Shown here: piece after piece, positions 36,490 through 48,570 of the stretch | How positions within the stretch are numbered: the first letter of the stretch is position 1 | Layout of the letters: the number at the start of each line of letters is the position of its first letter | Assembly: GCA_933228895.1 (NCBI GenBank) | Contig: OW121852.1 | Location: forward strand, 55,532,872 to 55,596,871 | Direction: 5' to 3' | From: Platycnemis pennipes | Lineage: Eukaryota; Arthropoda; Insecta; Odonata; Platycnemididae | DNA length: 64,000 nucleotides | Notes under the pieces: model-generated | Databases searched by the model: none | The model's input: only the letters and a program-made list of their open reading frames with translations | Told to the model about the DNA's origin: nothing | Translations under genes and position numbers: made by a program

Positions 36490-37260
36490 AATTACGTCAG
36501 CGCTTTGTGGTAATTAATATTTAACATCACAAACACACAAAGTACGCTACGCCCCTTGCTTACGGCCCCGGAGGACACACCACAGAATCCCAGACAGCTT
36601 AATTCCTCCTCCCCCGCCTCCCAACATCCTCTCGACCGGTCGGACCGACGACAACGCCTCCCTTGAGCGGAAGAAAGCCGCCGATGCACTAATGCCCGAC
36701 CCAGCGGACATGACCCCCACCCCCCCTACCGGCACTCTACCCGGCAATAGCCCATTAAAAAAAGGGGTGAGAATAGGATGGGGTGGAGACAGGACGGGCG
36801 GGGAGAGGCGCGCTACACCCACCCTGACCTTTCCCCATTCCCCTCCCTGCCACCGTCCTTTTTCCCCATTAACCCAAACGGTTAAACATTGCCACAATTA
36901 ACCCCTGAGTCTGCTTTTTACTGCGCCCCGAGTCATTTTCTCCCACGTTCCCCGCACACCAACGCCCTTCCCCCCTCCCACACCCGCGTGCGGACCCCGA
37001 ATCGGAAAATAAAGAACACCCGCCGCGCACTCCGGCAAGGGGAATGGGGAGGAGGGACGAGCTCTCCTCTGACGCGTGGAAACGAGAAAATATTTATAAT
37101 ACGCGCGTAAATATTTAGTTGGGAAGGTCGGCGGGAATACCGCGACTACGACGCCGACCCGAATCGGTGGTTTGTAGCGAACGAGCAACTGACTACCGCA
37201 GTGGCCACAGTTCAGTTCACCAGGGAGTTACTACCATACCACGAGCAAGGATACAGAACA
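36490..37260. other. GC/CpG-rich, pyrimidine-skewed block; TSS-like end
   Basis: C-rich runs (gacatgacccccaccccccc; ccccattcccctccctgcca) and many CpGs. At the right edge, after an AT-rich tatttataata (37090-37100), there is a stretch ending in acagttcagttcacc (37206-37220) and catccaggtaat (37258-37269). The last contains a CAG|GTAAT donor-like site. That arrangement could mark a short 5' non-coding exon on the plus strand. Frames of 60-116 codons have no recognised domain. Confidence 0.4.
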
Positions 37261-37899
37261 TCCAGGTAATACGAGTAATTTCCCCACAATCCTTCCGACA
37301 GAAAACAAAATTTACTCATTCATTTGCCTTACCCCATGATCTTGCGAGGACGCGAGTTTCTCTACGATTTGGAAATTAAATTACAGCTGAGGTTTTTGTT
37401 ATTTATCACGAGCCTGGACTTTCAGGAAATAAACTTTATCGCAAGACAATCAACTCTTTCTCGGTAATGGGACCGTTCACTTCAAATTTAACTGGGCAAT
37501 GAATGAATTCTTCACATAAATCCGGGAAGGTTCTGCCTAGTATTACGGCATTACCTATGTAAATGACAATCCTCGACAGGGACCTCTAAATTAAAAGTAT
37601 GATAATCAAGTGTATATGTACTTACCGCAACAATAATGCAGGCGAATAGAAAATATAGTCCAGTTTGAAAATAAGAAGATGGGAGGTGGAAAAAGAAGAA
37701 AAAGTACAGCAAATGAAGATATCGTTTATTTTTTGTAGAGATTCACAGTAACTTTAAACGTTATCAACGGCCAAGCTCAGAAAAGGTCTATTGAAAGAGC
37801 AAATTCATGATACGGAGGAAAGATTCAACACATTTCAGTGAAATACAATCATCTCCTCATAAATTATATATTAATAACTGACTGCAAGAATGTGAAGTC
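37261..37899. other. AT-rich stretch without a recognised feature
   Basis: Nothing recognised between the two GC-rich blocks. Confidence 0.4.
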
Positions 37900-38350
37900 A
37901 TGTGGATAGTATCAACCCTCCAAGAGAAGCAGGAGCTGTCCCTTCTCTGCCCCTACTCTTCTCACCCGCTCCTGGTGAGCAACCCTTCCATTCTCCCCAT
38001 TGAAAAAACCCCAGCCCTCGGCCTCAAGAAAGACTCCCTGGACCAAAGAGGAAGTCCGGAGAAAAGAATGGGAGGAGCCAAGGGCAAGGGACGAGACCGG
38101 AGAACTTTTCTTCCATCTCGTCAAGGGGAGTCCATATATTCCGGGGGAAAGGGAGGAAGGGAAAAGTCGCCCTTAAAAGGCACGACGAGGGAATAGCTGG
38201 GGAGAGACTTCAGGAATGAGCCTCTGTTATGTGAATGGCTGTAAAATAGAATGAGGATCACAGAGAACTGTTTTGGAGGCGTTGGGAGTTTTATTTTTAG
38301 TTCCACAAGGAGGAGGGAGAAAAGGAGGTGGGGAGAGAGATAGAGGGACC
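37900..38350. other. Purine-rich block
   Basis: Plus-strand purine runs (gaaaagaatgggaggagcca; gggggaaagggaggaaggga; ggaggagggagaaaaggagg). A 98-codon plus frame (37900-38196) and antisense frames have no domain. Confidence 0.4.
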
Positions 38351-38749
38351 CCGAGGATTAAATGGACTTTCTGTGTGACGGAGGAGGAAGTGAAGATCTT
38401 TTAACGTTCCATCTTCACAAAAGGCCGCTTCCTTTCCGCCTAATACCGCTCGGTCGAGAGAAGGGAATTTATGGCATGGCATGCCGGCGGGAAGACGCAT
38501 AATTACCTCAATCGAATTCATGAACTATAATTTGTCGCAGTATTGTCCACCATACGTCCTTCCTGAGAGTTTAAGCGGTACGTCCAACAATGATATGACG
38601 TGTTTTCAACCCAACACGTTGAATTTCGGTTGGATACACATCATTATCATCTTTATAAGTCATTAATGATATTTTAATGACGCAGTTGTCCACTTCATTC
38701 TCCTATCAGCTCATCCTATCATATTTACATATTTCTTCCCTTTCATAGC

Positions 38750-39340
38750 CATGCTCCATAATTATCATGCCAGACGTTCCCATTCACTTTTCCCTCAACG
38801 ATTGTCTTCATCAGGTCTAAAGATATGGCCGATTAAGTTGTCTTGTCTTCTTTTTAACCCTTTTACTGCCAGTGGGCCGATATATCGGCCCTCTATGGTT
38901 GTGCGAAAACTGCCAAGGGGCCGATATATCGGCCCACCTACATTACATCATCATGTATTTGTAATGGTTACAATTCATTCAAATCAGAGACAGCATGAAT
39001 AATTTTTTCATCCTCTTAAAAAGTGAAAATATATGATCAAAATTTAAAAAAAAAACAAATTAATATATTAATATTAAGTGCTTATAATATATCTTAATGA
39101 GCTTGCCCAATGGCTGGGCATAATGGGCTTGGCATTTTCCGCACAGTCTACTTTAAAGGGGCTGGCAGTAAAAGGGTTAAAGTTTTCAGCAGACTTCTCT
39201 TTTCTTCGACTTACTCGCATGGCACTCAGTCCATCAATTTTATCTCCATCATTCTCCTGACACAATATTTGGAATGCTTCCAGTCTCCACTGTTCTGCTG
39301 TTGTTATCGCCCATGATCCACAGTCATAAAGAAGCACGCC
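38750..39340 (-). pseudogene. Second LINE family: RT C-terminal relic split by a MITE
   Basis: The minus strand from 39340 encodes LLYDCGSWAITTAEQWRLEA followed by FQILCQ. This matches the common LINE C-terminal pattern Y-G-x-E-x-W-T-x-T-K-x-x-x-x-R-L-x-A-F-E-x-W. After the 319-bp MITE (38858-39176) the relic continues with RRQDNLIGHIF and, in another frame, LMKTIVEGKVNG, corresponding to the family's R-x-x-x-W-x-G-H-I-L-R and EGK-x-x-G-K-R-G-R-G-R-P region. Frameshifts and substitutions mark it as dead. It is unrelated in sequence to LINE-1w. Confidence 0.7.
38858..39176. mobile_element. piggyBac-like MITE, 319 bp, TTAA target duplication
   Basis: TTAA (38854-38857) and TTAA (39177-39180) flank perfect 15-bp terminal inverted repeats CCCTTTTACTGCCAG...CTGGCAGTAAAAGGG. 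A TTAA target site and CCC...GGG termini are hallmarks of piggyBac. No transposase is encoded. The left part carries two copies of an 18-bp perfect palindrome, gggccgatatatcggccc (38874-38891 and 38918-38935), each preceded by ctgcca. The element sits inside a LINE relic whose two halves lie on either side, which confirms insertion. Confidence 0.9.
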
Positions 39341-42300
39341 CCATATGTAAGTTGTTATTTCCAACACAAAATACACCAGAGGTGAACACAACGTGTTCAC
39401 CTCCGGTATATCTAAACCGCCAACACTTAATTCCAACTATCTTATAAATATAGAAAACCTTGAGCAGCACTTCCTGCAGGGATTAGGCCGGTGACATTTG
39501 GGTGTATTCTCATTGAGAGAAACATTCGAATTCAAGCAACTTTGATGTCAGATCAAGCACATAAACTAGTTTGGAAAAAATACTGAATCCATGATAAAAT
39601 AAACGGAAGCACAAATTAAAATTGAAAATGTACTAAGGTGAAATTCGACCAAGCACAATTCATTGGATAAACATGTTCGCGGTTGAGACGGTGGCGTAGG
39701 GGGAAATATGCCCACATCGCTCTATGAAAATGAACTACAGCTGGTATAGTGAATGAAAATAAGCTCTAACTTTACGAGACTGTTTCACCAGCAGTGACTA
39801 CGATATCTCTTTCACCTTCATCCAAGTCTTCATCTCACCCAAAACAAGGGCACCTCTCCTGAAGCATAAAACCGGTACGCTACTTAAAAACGGCTTCTGC
39901 CAGAGATGCCTGAATTATCTTTACGCCCCACGTTAAATTTTTACACTTGCAAGTTAACGTTTTCCAGTTCAGGAACAAGAGCGTAGCGGAACGGAGTCTT
40001 TCCCTAGCCTTCCTGGCACTGGTACCATTAAATTAATTGTGAATAAAACGACAAATATGACGATTACGCGTAGCGTCGGTTATTACGGGCTGTAAACTGT
40101 CGACCAGCCTCATACTTCCACTAGGAATGGGTCTTAACGACACTAAAAAAACACCCCAGAGAGAAAACTCCCTCATCATCGTTAAAACACTAATTGCCGA
40201 GCACTCTAGCAGAAACTAGTAGCGCGACTTCGAAGTTTTAGGCTAAAATATCCATAAAACCAATTTAAGTTTTTACAATCATAATAATGAAAGGCACACA
40301 AAAGAAAATTTAGTTATCTTCACGACTCTATAGCAAATAAATTTCTCTTACGATACATAAAATAAGTACCTACAATTTTGTGTCCGGGCTACGTACGGAG
40401 CACTCGTTTTCATACACTACATAAATGCATATATGTATAAAAACGCAATCGTTTTCCATGAGCATACGTACTATACCACACATTGATAAAATTCTGCACG
40501 TATGGGTAAATTTAAAAACTCATTTGTTTTACTGAATTAGAAGCTATACCATACTCATTAATTGTATAGTCTACCTACTGGTTACTTTTACCAATGTGCA
40601 ATTTTTTTTAGCCAATACCTACATTAAAAATATGACATTCACTGAGTTTCCACCTAAATAACAACATTCAATTTCGTCTGAGTCAGTTTCCTTGACAACA
40701 TTTTTAACTCGTAAAATCAATGAACGATTGCAGCAGCAGAAATACGATCTTGATTGAAGTCCACACTACACGGTGGTTAGGACCCAATTCATTCGTAATA
40801 ATACCAATAACTAACGACATCGAAAGTAATCGTATAAGTGCTTTTAAACTAATCCTCAAGTATATTGTTATCAACTGAGACTAACTGCATATGAGCACAA
40901 GCATTGGCTCTTCGTTTAAAATTTTTGATGATGTTGAATCAAGATAGAGAATATCAGGTAATATATTAAGGGCTACGGGTTCAACTATTCCATCTGTGAC
41001 CCCATTCCCATCACTCCTCCTTTCAACAGGTCTGAAGAGCCAGTAGGTGTCTTGCAGACTTAGAACTAACGAAAACTCGTGTCAAAATGAAGGACATTAC
41101 GCGGGAATAGTATATATTTAGGAGTGAGAATTTATTGTTACGAGTGGAAGTATTTTCAAATAATTTCCAGCAAAAGAAAAACTGGTGACCCAAATGTTCA
41201 GGATGATGACCACTCTAGCTTGTCATCAAGAGTTCACACATTCCAAGCGCAACATCGGAGCTCAAGATTGAGGAAGGAAACTTCGCTAAGCATGCTGTAT
41301 TTCCCAATTTCTTTACAGGCACCATAAGCCTGCGTTAAAATGAAGGATGCATCCGTTTTGAGCGTACGGGAAACTTCACCTTACCAAGTTAACGAGTTTC
41401 TTCAGTTCTCATCATTCTATCAGATCTGGCGCTCGTCTCAATATAGAATTTCCAATCAAATTCCTACCACAGAAGACTGATTCAAAATTCAATTACGAAC
41501 TTCCTAGGACCCGCATATGGCAAGTTTTCCTTACGAACGAAATCCACGAAGGAATTACATTCATCACTCTGGAAGAACTACTTTAGTTACCTACGGCCAC
41601 CACCATTGCAAACATTCATAAATCCTTTCATTGTACAAGCTCACCAAAGGTGTATTTCTTAAATATTCATTAGAATGAAAGGGACTACATGGACGATGTC
41701 GGTAAGGGCCCATTATATTATAAATTCACACTCACTGGACAAAAACAAACGTTGCGAACTAATTTATTCCATAAACCAATGCACACATTGAACACACAGA
41801 AGGAGATTCACTCAAGGTCAGGTACATTTCAACAAGTGATATAACTCACTATCAATTGTTAGACCTGTTATAATGGACCACGACCACACATTTTACGAAA
41901 CTAATCCACTAACTAACTTAACCTTACGCTTATTTAATCCTACAAAGATCCATTTACGACTATGGGATGAAAAATATTACATGAGATGAAAAATTTTAAA
42001 AATAGTTTTGCGAGACACTTGGACGTCCAACATACGAGAATATTGTTTCCTATCAGTTACTACAGTTGAAACGCAATAATTTACGGTTTTCTTCAGGTTT
42101 GAAAAACAAATGTGCAAGAGAGTTTCTTCCACTAAATTTAAAAAATATGTTACAAGCAAGGGTATAAAAGATTTCTTTCGGTTAGTATCTTTCTCTTTAC
42201 TTCATTAAAGTAAGCCAGAAAATACCAGCGAGAGGCTTTCGTAGAGACGCGTACCTTGAAAAAATGCTAAGGGCGTAAAGAAGAAAATGTCGGAGTGGCT

Positions 42301-42671
42301 AGAGGGAATGGAAATTCCGTTGGGAAGACCCTGGAGGGAAAAATGTACGCCCTACCGAAGAGAAAAGATTACTTTTTCGCGGTAAGTAAACGCTTTAGAA
42401 TAGCACAAAGTGAATTGCAAGTCCAAATTAAATTGTCTGGAAATCTATTAAATCGCAAACGAATCGTCGACAAATTCCGTCGAGGATAACGAAGTTACAT
42501 ATATTCCAGACACATGGATGATCCTTTTATGAAAAAAATGTAATTTAACGCCCTGTCGACCTCAGCAACTACAGATGATTTAGCTGCCTAAAAAAATATA
42601 CGACCTTGACCCGATTCCAAAAACTACAACCAGGGCATCGTTTTTTTTTTTAACATCACATCTATATGCAT
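39341..42671. other. AT-rich stretch without a recognised feature
   Basis: A small hairpin gaggtgaacac/gtgttcacctc with a 3-base loop lies at 39379-39403. Frames are short. No repeat or RNA gene was recognised elsewhere in this interval. Confidence 0.4.
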
Positions 42672-42688
42672 ACACACACACACACACA
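42672..42688. repeat. AC microsatellite
   Basis: An (AC)8 tract, uninterrupted. Confidence 0.8.
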
Positions 42689-42834
42689 AAGCACTATTCA
42701 TACACAACACCATAGGCGCAAATACACAAGTATAAATTCAAACAGAAGGTGAAAGAAAGACATAGTGAGCATACATAAAACAGTGAACACAACGGTGGTG
42801 TGGAGATGGATTGATGGCCGAAAACATGTGGAAA

Positions 42835-42895
42835 AAATTTCGCCTTGACCGGGTCGAACCACGGACCTTTCGCTTGCCGGGCGTATACAAGTATA
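42835..42895 (-). repeat. tRNA-derived SINE fragment
   Basis: Minus strand: cgcccggcaagcgaaaggtc followed by the B box gtggttcgacccgg (42849-42862) and tcaaggcgaaattt. The CCCGGC...AAAGGTCC...GGTTCGA layout is that of a tRNA-SINE head. The A-box half is lost or replaced by AT-rich sequence. Confidence 0.6.
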
Positions 42896-43423
42896 CATAA
42901 TACTATACATTAAATACTTCATTGCAGGGACGAGTTGTAGAGAGCTTTAAGGCCTCCATTCGTGAAAGAGGAGGCTAGATAAGGGGTGAAGGGTAGTGGA
43001 TGTTTTTGTCTAGGTGAATATCTACTTTTAATTCCTGTTCGCGAGCAATGCACATTAACCAAACTGTGCGCTCATGCCTAAGTGAAGGTGCACGCGAATA
43101 CTCATACTCCCCGAGCAACAAATAGAACTCTTAGCGAAGAAATAATTGAAGAGCGTCGACCAATACCTTCAGAAATTCTATGAAACTCAACTTTAAACAA
43201 TTAATTAAGAACTGCCAGTAAATGGGTATAGGTACGTGAAAATTGAGAGGGCCAAATTGTAACTGGCAGGTCAAAGAGTATGGGTACTATTTAGCCTATT
43301 TTAGAGAAAAATTTCCAAACATATATCATCCTATAAGCAAAGCTTCACCTTCCTGCTTGCCAATAACATTTCTTAAAATACCCTCACGATTTCAAACAAA
43401 AATAACCAAAGACATCTGATGTT

Positions 43424-43459
43424 CTTATATCTTCCGAAGACCTTATATCTTCCGAAAAA
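43424..43459 (+). repeat. 18-bp tandem duplication
   Basis: cttatatcttccgaagac is followed directly by cttatatcttccgaaaaa, two copies with differences only at the end. Confidence 0.75.
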
Positions 43460-43684
43460 CACGTATAGGTAGTAGCGAAAATATTTTCAAACTCAAGCTC
43501 ATGATGATGTTAAATAGGAATACCTCCGTATAGATTGTGCATTGTCTGTTTTTCATTATGTTCGTTTGAGATAGGATACTGCGCTGCACAAGACACCATT
43601 TGTGAAATACGAGGTGAATATAATTAACAGTGAAACCCATAGTGTAGTGACTAAAAATTGAATCTTTTTACTCGCCGATAATGG

Positions 43685-43748
43685 ACACCTGGTGTGGAGT
43701 CACTTCCTCTCACGAAACCTTGAGGTGGTTTGCAGGGTAATATTTATA
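43685..43748 (+). repeat. Degenerate LINE-1w 3' tail relic
   Basis: gaggtggtttgcagggtaat followed by atttatatg (43721-43749) matches the family's gtggcttgcagggtattatg terminus. The first half of the hairpin is eroded. Confidence 0.45.
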
Positions 43749-44449
43749 TGGGAGCAGGAGCATACAAAGGGAGTAATCCACTTGCGAGGCACGGACTACA
43801 AAACACAACCCTCTCGGATGGGCCGGAGAATTTTCAGCCCCAGGTAAGTACAGTTTAACGCAATGGAGGCAGGAGAAAGGGAGTGAGACAATGATCACCC
43901 AGGTGACACAGGGGCAGTCCACGTCTGGATGACACCTGATAAGCGCGCCTTGTGGAGGAAGAGGCCTTCTAGGACGACCGCTCGACTATTAAATCACCGG
44001 AAAGCGAAATGACGCAACAGAATTCTATTCCTGGAATGCATACGAACGTTCCACTACATCCGGCATCGGCAGGGACGTCAGTTTGGAGGCAAGTAATTGT
44101 TCAGTCTTGCGAACGATCTTCTTCTCAGGTCAGTACTCTTAATGCCACGCATATCAGCATACGAAACCCTAATTTAGACCCCAATGAATTCCATTTCTTA
44201 TTCGCTGATCATAACGTCGAGTGCTAGATTTCAAGGCCGTCATTATACCAGTTGCTCGAGTAAAGGAACTTCAACCACTACCACGAAGACCTAAGAACAT
44301 TGAATGCAAACAAAATTAATACGAGATGTGGTTTACCTACCCCTTTAAAAGGATATCATAGTTGATTAATGAGTATTAGATAGAAGGTCGGTGAGTCGAG
44401 CCATAACAATGGTAAAAAAAACTCAGTGAACAAGACAGTGCAACCTGCA
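43749..44449. other. No recognised gene
   Basis: Two donor-like sites, cccaggtaagt (43839-43849) and ctcaggtcagt (44125-44135), occur on the plus strand. The second lies at the end of an open 72-codon frame (44009-44227). No protein family is recognised, so no exon is called. Confidence 0.3.
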
Positions 44450-45027
44450 CACCTGATTCATGTACAGCGTGACCACGCGGACATACCAAAATCTAGACCC
44501 TGGACTGAAGCCTGTATCCCTCTCTGGTCCAGGCGGTGGAGGAGGCTTAAGGGTGAGCATTGAAACGGTAGGACCCAGTCGAGATGCAATGAAAAAAGTG
44601 TAGAGGAAAGGAATGGCCGCGACGAAAGGACAGGATGGAGTCGGCTCGGCCGGCACGATGACGATAGGAACAGCGAAAGGAAGGGAGTGGGAGGGGAACG
44701 AAGTGTAGGGAGGGGGTGAAGAAGGCTGGGGAGGCAGTGCGCCGGGCTGGAATCAAGGAGGACGCGCGTGCGTGAGTCTCGGAAAAGGAATTCGACTTCC
44801 ATCTCTTACTCGCAGTCGCATGGCGAGGCCGAGGGTGGGACGGAAAGAGGAGGGGGGGGGGAGCTGCAAAGGGGTGTGTCGCCGCAAGAAAGGATGAGTG
44901 CCGCTCACGCCGACACAGGGCATCGGAAGACAATCACCGATTCTCGACCGATGCTCAGATGGGCCGGAAAATCAATTAGCAACGGCAAATCGACCTCTGT
45001 GCCGCGAATGAGGCCGCACGTCACGTG
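44450..45027. other. GC/CpG-rich, purine-skewed block
   Basis: Plus-strand purine runs (gggaggggaacgaagtgtag; gggagggggtgaagaaggc; gaaagaggaggggggggg) and many CpGs. Minus-strand frames of 114 and 128 codons are Ser/Pro/Arg-rich without a domain. Confidence 0.45.
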
Positions 45028-45095
45028 TCGACCAGTAAAATTCGGGATTTGAACCTTAAGACCGATTTCCTGATTACTGGTCAACGTTAACCATT
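45028..45095 (-). repeat. tRNA-derived SINE or tRNA relic
   Basis: Minus strand: ggttaacgttgaccagtaat, then caggaaatcggtcttaa, then the B box aaggttcaaatcccg (45043-45057), then aattttactggtcg. The B box is excellent and the A box weak. gaccagta and tactggtc around it form an 8-bp stem in place of normal tRNA stems. Confidence 0.5.
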
Positions 45096-47894
45096 ATTTG
45101 ATGCGGAATCAAATATTTCTATACACTTCAACGTTTACGACAAAAGGGAATGCTGGACTTTATAACGTGCCACATCCAGGGATTAACACGTCAACATTAA
45201 ACCTGTCCTCAGACATCCGTGCATTCTCGAAGGAAGAACGTGGTGAATGCAAATGGGCAGTTAAGTATTTCCTAAGATTTCAAGGGTTTGTATCAAAATC
45301 CCACAGATAAAGAATGGCATGAACTTACGAAGCAATCTTGGCTATCCTCGGTGCACCAACACAACAGTATTTTTCCCCAATTGGCCTAAATAGTATATTT
45401 TTGTGTGCCTTTTCGCACCAGAGGTGATCCTGCCGTTTTCCACAAAATTATCATCACATCGGAGAAAATTAATTGAGTTACTTCCCCTCACATTTTTCCG
45501 AGCTTCCCTGTTCACAAATTTCTCCAAGAATCCCCAGATTTATTCGTTCAGCAGCCACCTTGAACGATATTATGAACATTAAAAAGCATGAGTGCGAGGG
45601 GGTTGGAAGGTAGCAGCCTTGAAAAACTAAAAATATAAGGATTTAGATAAAAAAATTATATTCAAATATTTTAGAACATCCGAAGTTATACCCAGACAAA
45701 ATACAGTAGAAATAAATTGCAAGCAAGGATCCACCTGAGATGCGTCAGTCTGAGACTCGATTCCTGAAACTTCTGATAAGTCTTGGACCATTGAACTAAA
45801 TCATTTGAATCCATCCACAGAAAAACGATTCGAGCCGAATACTGAAACAATATCATCGATCTATGCAGACAAAAATATTTAGGTGGACAAACATTCTGGA
45901 CTAGAATTTTTAAATCCAAGTCATTGGATGCCGTTACTCCACGTTGATAAACTCTTTCCTGCAACCACTGAGCCTACAATATTGAGCAGTATTATTGACT
46001 ATGCCCGGACAGTAACGAATAATGGCAGAGAAAATCAAATACCCTTATCCAAAAACGGAATGGCCCAGAAGCCAAGATTTTGTTTAGTTTAGGGAATCTG
46101 GGCGCAAGGGCCGGAGAAAGGACGGAAGAGAGAAGTCAGCGAAAACATTAAGACTGAGAGTCCACAAGGATAAATTTCAGGCTTTGGGGTGAGGGTGGCA
46201 CTATTTGTACACCCACATGAGTCGCACCCTGGCGGTATGCCAGCAGAAATCTACCCCAATCAATGCTATTTGAACGAAAAACTTCCAAAACCTTCTACGA
46301 AAACTGCAATAATTTCAGGCATAATATGACTGAATTTATTTGGTAACTAAGCGATGAAAAACTGTTTACCATTACAACCAAAAAATATTTTCAATAACGT
46401 AAAACTTGTTTGGATATAGTACTGTCCACAAATTTATATGTAACATGACTACACGTGTTTAAAAAAAGTTTTACTTCATTTATTTACGATCACGCTGTTC
46501 CACCAAATCTCGTCTGACACGGTTGTAAGCAAAACGTATTCAATGAGAAAGAGTTGGTAACCGAGGCTTATATCCTGATGATGAATTCTCTTAGCTTAAT
46601 TTTAATTCTAATGATTATGTTTAGGTTCAATCAAAAAAACAACTAATTTGCATCATTATTATGAAAGGTAAATTAATGAAAATGGTAACTTTTCATTCCT
46701 CGACAGATAGGATTTGCGGTAATATAACTACATTTCAGCATAATTAAAGCACAAAAAAGAGAATACTGAATACTATTTCTACGCCCATTGCCTCCACCTC
46801 ATTCTATTATCCTAAACAATTATGGAAAATTAGCAGCTGGATTATTAACCAATCGGTTTTTAAATATCAGGATATAGATAATTGAAAATGGGAAATGTAA
46901 TATCGTGTTTATAACCTACAATATTCTGGTTAAATCAACCACCAATAAATAACTTGATGATATCTATTCATCATGAATTAAAGAAACATAAAACACTAAT
47001 TAGGGGAATAAAGATATTCCAACACATTGAGTAACTCGGATAGGGTGCGAATAAATCGTATACAAATAAGAATTTACGAAAAACCTACTACCTGAATCAA
47101 TTTTGCGATAAGGGTTTGGTGGTTGAAAACATATTCTATAAGCATTTTAAAGCCATCTTATGACTAGGGCATCCAAAAGCAATATTTCGACAGCCAAGCA
47201 TGCTCAAGTTTAAAAAAAGCCGGAATGAGCATCAATTTTTACCGTGGGCTAGTACACGATATTCCAGAGTTTTTGAATGGTGCAGGGAGATGAGACGGCT
47301 GCTGGTGAGGACTGGCTTAAGTGGAGGAATGGGAGGGCGAGGGAGGGGACTTCGAAAGAGGGTGGTCGTGAGGTCTGATAAGATTGATTGATGGCTATGA
47401 ACTCACGAGTCCCCTTTCATTCGACCACCACGAAGGCTATTACGGAGTGACGGATGAAATGACCGCAACCAGCTACTAAGACGTCCTATCTAGGATCAAG
47501 GAGGATTAAATACACCCATCTTTTACGACAATCATCTCACGATTAATCCTAAAAAGCACTACGATGAGGATTTTTCGCTCATATCCATGAGCACAGAAAT
47601 GAAACGATGAAATTAAAGAATGAAATATTTTTTCATTCCAACATGACCAGCCTATGAGGAATATTCACGGATAATCCAAACGTTCATTAGGTACGGATAA
47701 TTAATTTTTTCAATACTCTGCTTCGGAAAGGGTACGCAGATTTTGTCAATAAAAGTCAAATTCACAAAATTCTTAAATCAAACAATTTTCAACTTCAAGG
47801 GTTAAAATCAGACGAGAAATCAATAAGGAAAATACCGTTTGGGAAGTAATAAATACATAAACGCGACCCTTTTATACAATATGTTCCCATGTAG
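45096..47894. other. AT-rich stretch without a recognised feature
   Basis: Short frames only, and a purine-rich patch at 47280-47380. Nothing else was recognised. Confidence 0.4.
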
Positions 47895-48003
47895 TAGTAG
47901 CATTGTAGCTCTTGGTTACATGTCAGTAATGCATGCTTGGTGACCTTCACCCCATGCTACACACCTTCGCGGTGGCTGGCAGGGTATTACGTAGATGTAG
48001 ATA
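47895..48003 (+). repeat. LINE-1w 3' tail-only copy
   Basis: The plus strand has atgcatgcttggtgaccttc, then accccatgctacacaccttcg, then cggtggctggcagggtatta, then cgtagatgtagat. This is the complete family 3' UTR hairpin and terminus with no coding sequence upstream. Its 3' end faces the 3' end of the next copy, 67 bp away. Confidence 0.75.
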
Positions 48004-48070
48004 AAATGTTGAACAAATTACAGAGGTATTCACCAAAACACGGGGGCAAGTCGCATTCTAGAATATAAAT

Positions 48071-48570
48071 ATATCTACATCTACATAATACCCTGCAAGC
48101 CACCACAAGGGTGTGTGGCAGGGGGTGATTTCTCACCAAACATGCACTACATATCATGCATAAAAAAGGAATAGTATTAATATAGTAGTCAGAACTACAC
48201 TATTTAAAAAAGATAGAAATTGCAAAGAAAACATGCAAAAACATTCCGTTAGTAGGGTTAGCTTTAAGTACTCATACAAACATGCAACTACCAATGCTAT
48301 TCATTGCTACTCTCCGATAGGACATATTTACCGTTATTCGTATCTCTTATTGTGCGAGGGAAAAAGGACATTTTGAATCGGTCAGTTCGGCAATCAATTT
48401 CTCTAACTTTATGATTATGGTCCAGTCTGCCATAGTAAGTTGGGGTTCGTAAAATATTTTTAACATCATCACTGAAAATATTGCCTTGGAATTTGTGGAA
48501 GAGATTAAGTCTAAATTTCAACCTGCGATCTGACAATGATTCCCATTTCAATTCATTTAATAGACTGGTT
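48071..48570 (-). mobile_element. LINE-1w subfamily A copy, young, 5'-truncated
   Basis: It begins (3' end) at tctacatctacataatac and is nearly identical to the 15.2-kb copy over its whole 500 bp, with about nine substitutions seen by eye. Homology stops sharply after gactggtta (48570), a typical 5' truncation. It encodes only the last ~84 residues of the RT polyprotein (48551-48297): WESLSDRRLKFRLNLF, FSDDVKNILRTP and SFFPRTIRD. No clear target-site duplication was found. Confidence 0.9.
48297..48551 (-). pseudogene. LINE RT extreme C-terminal fragment
   Basis: An 84-codon open frame matching residues 126-209 of the 15.4-kb fragment almost exactly. It has no catalytic part. The stop codon is at the same position as in the 15.4-kb copy, which supports a genuine ORF2 C-terminus ending in ESSNE. 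Confidence 0.8.

Noticed and set aside
43839..44135. Plus-strand splice donors (CAG|GTAAGT, CAG|GTCAGT) suggesting exons
   Set aside because: Donor motifs occur by chance at this frequency. No adjacent frame shows a known protein, and no matching acceptors define an exon.
44547..44933. A 128-codon minus frame
   Set aside because: Same reason: low-complexity product of skewed GC-rich DNA.
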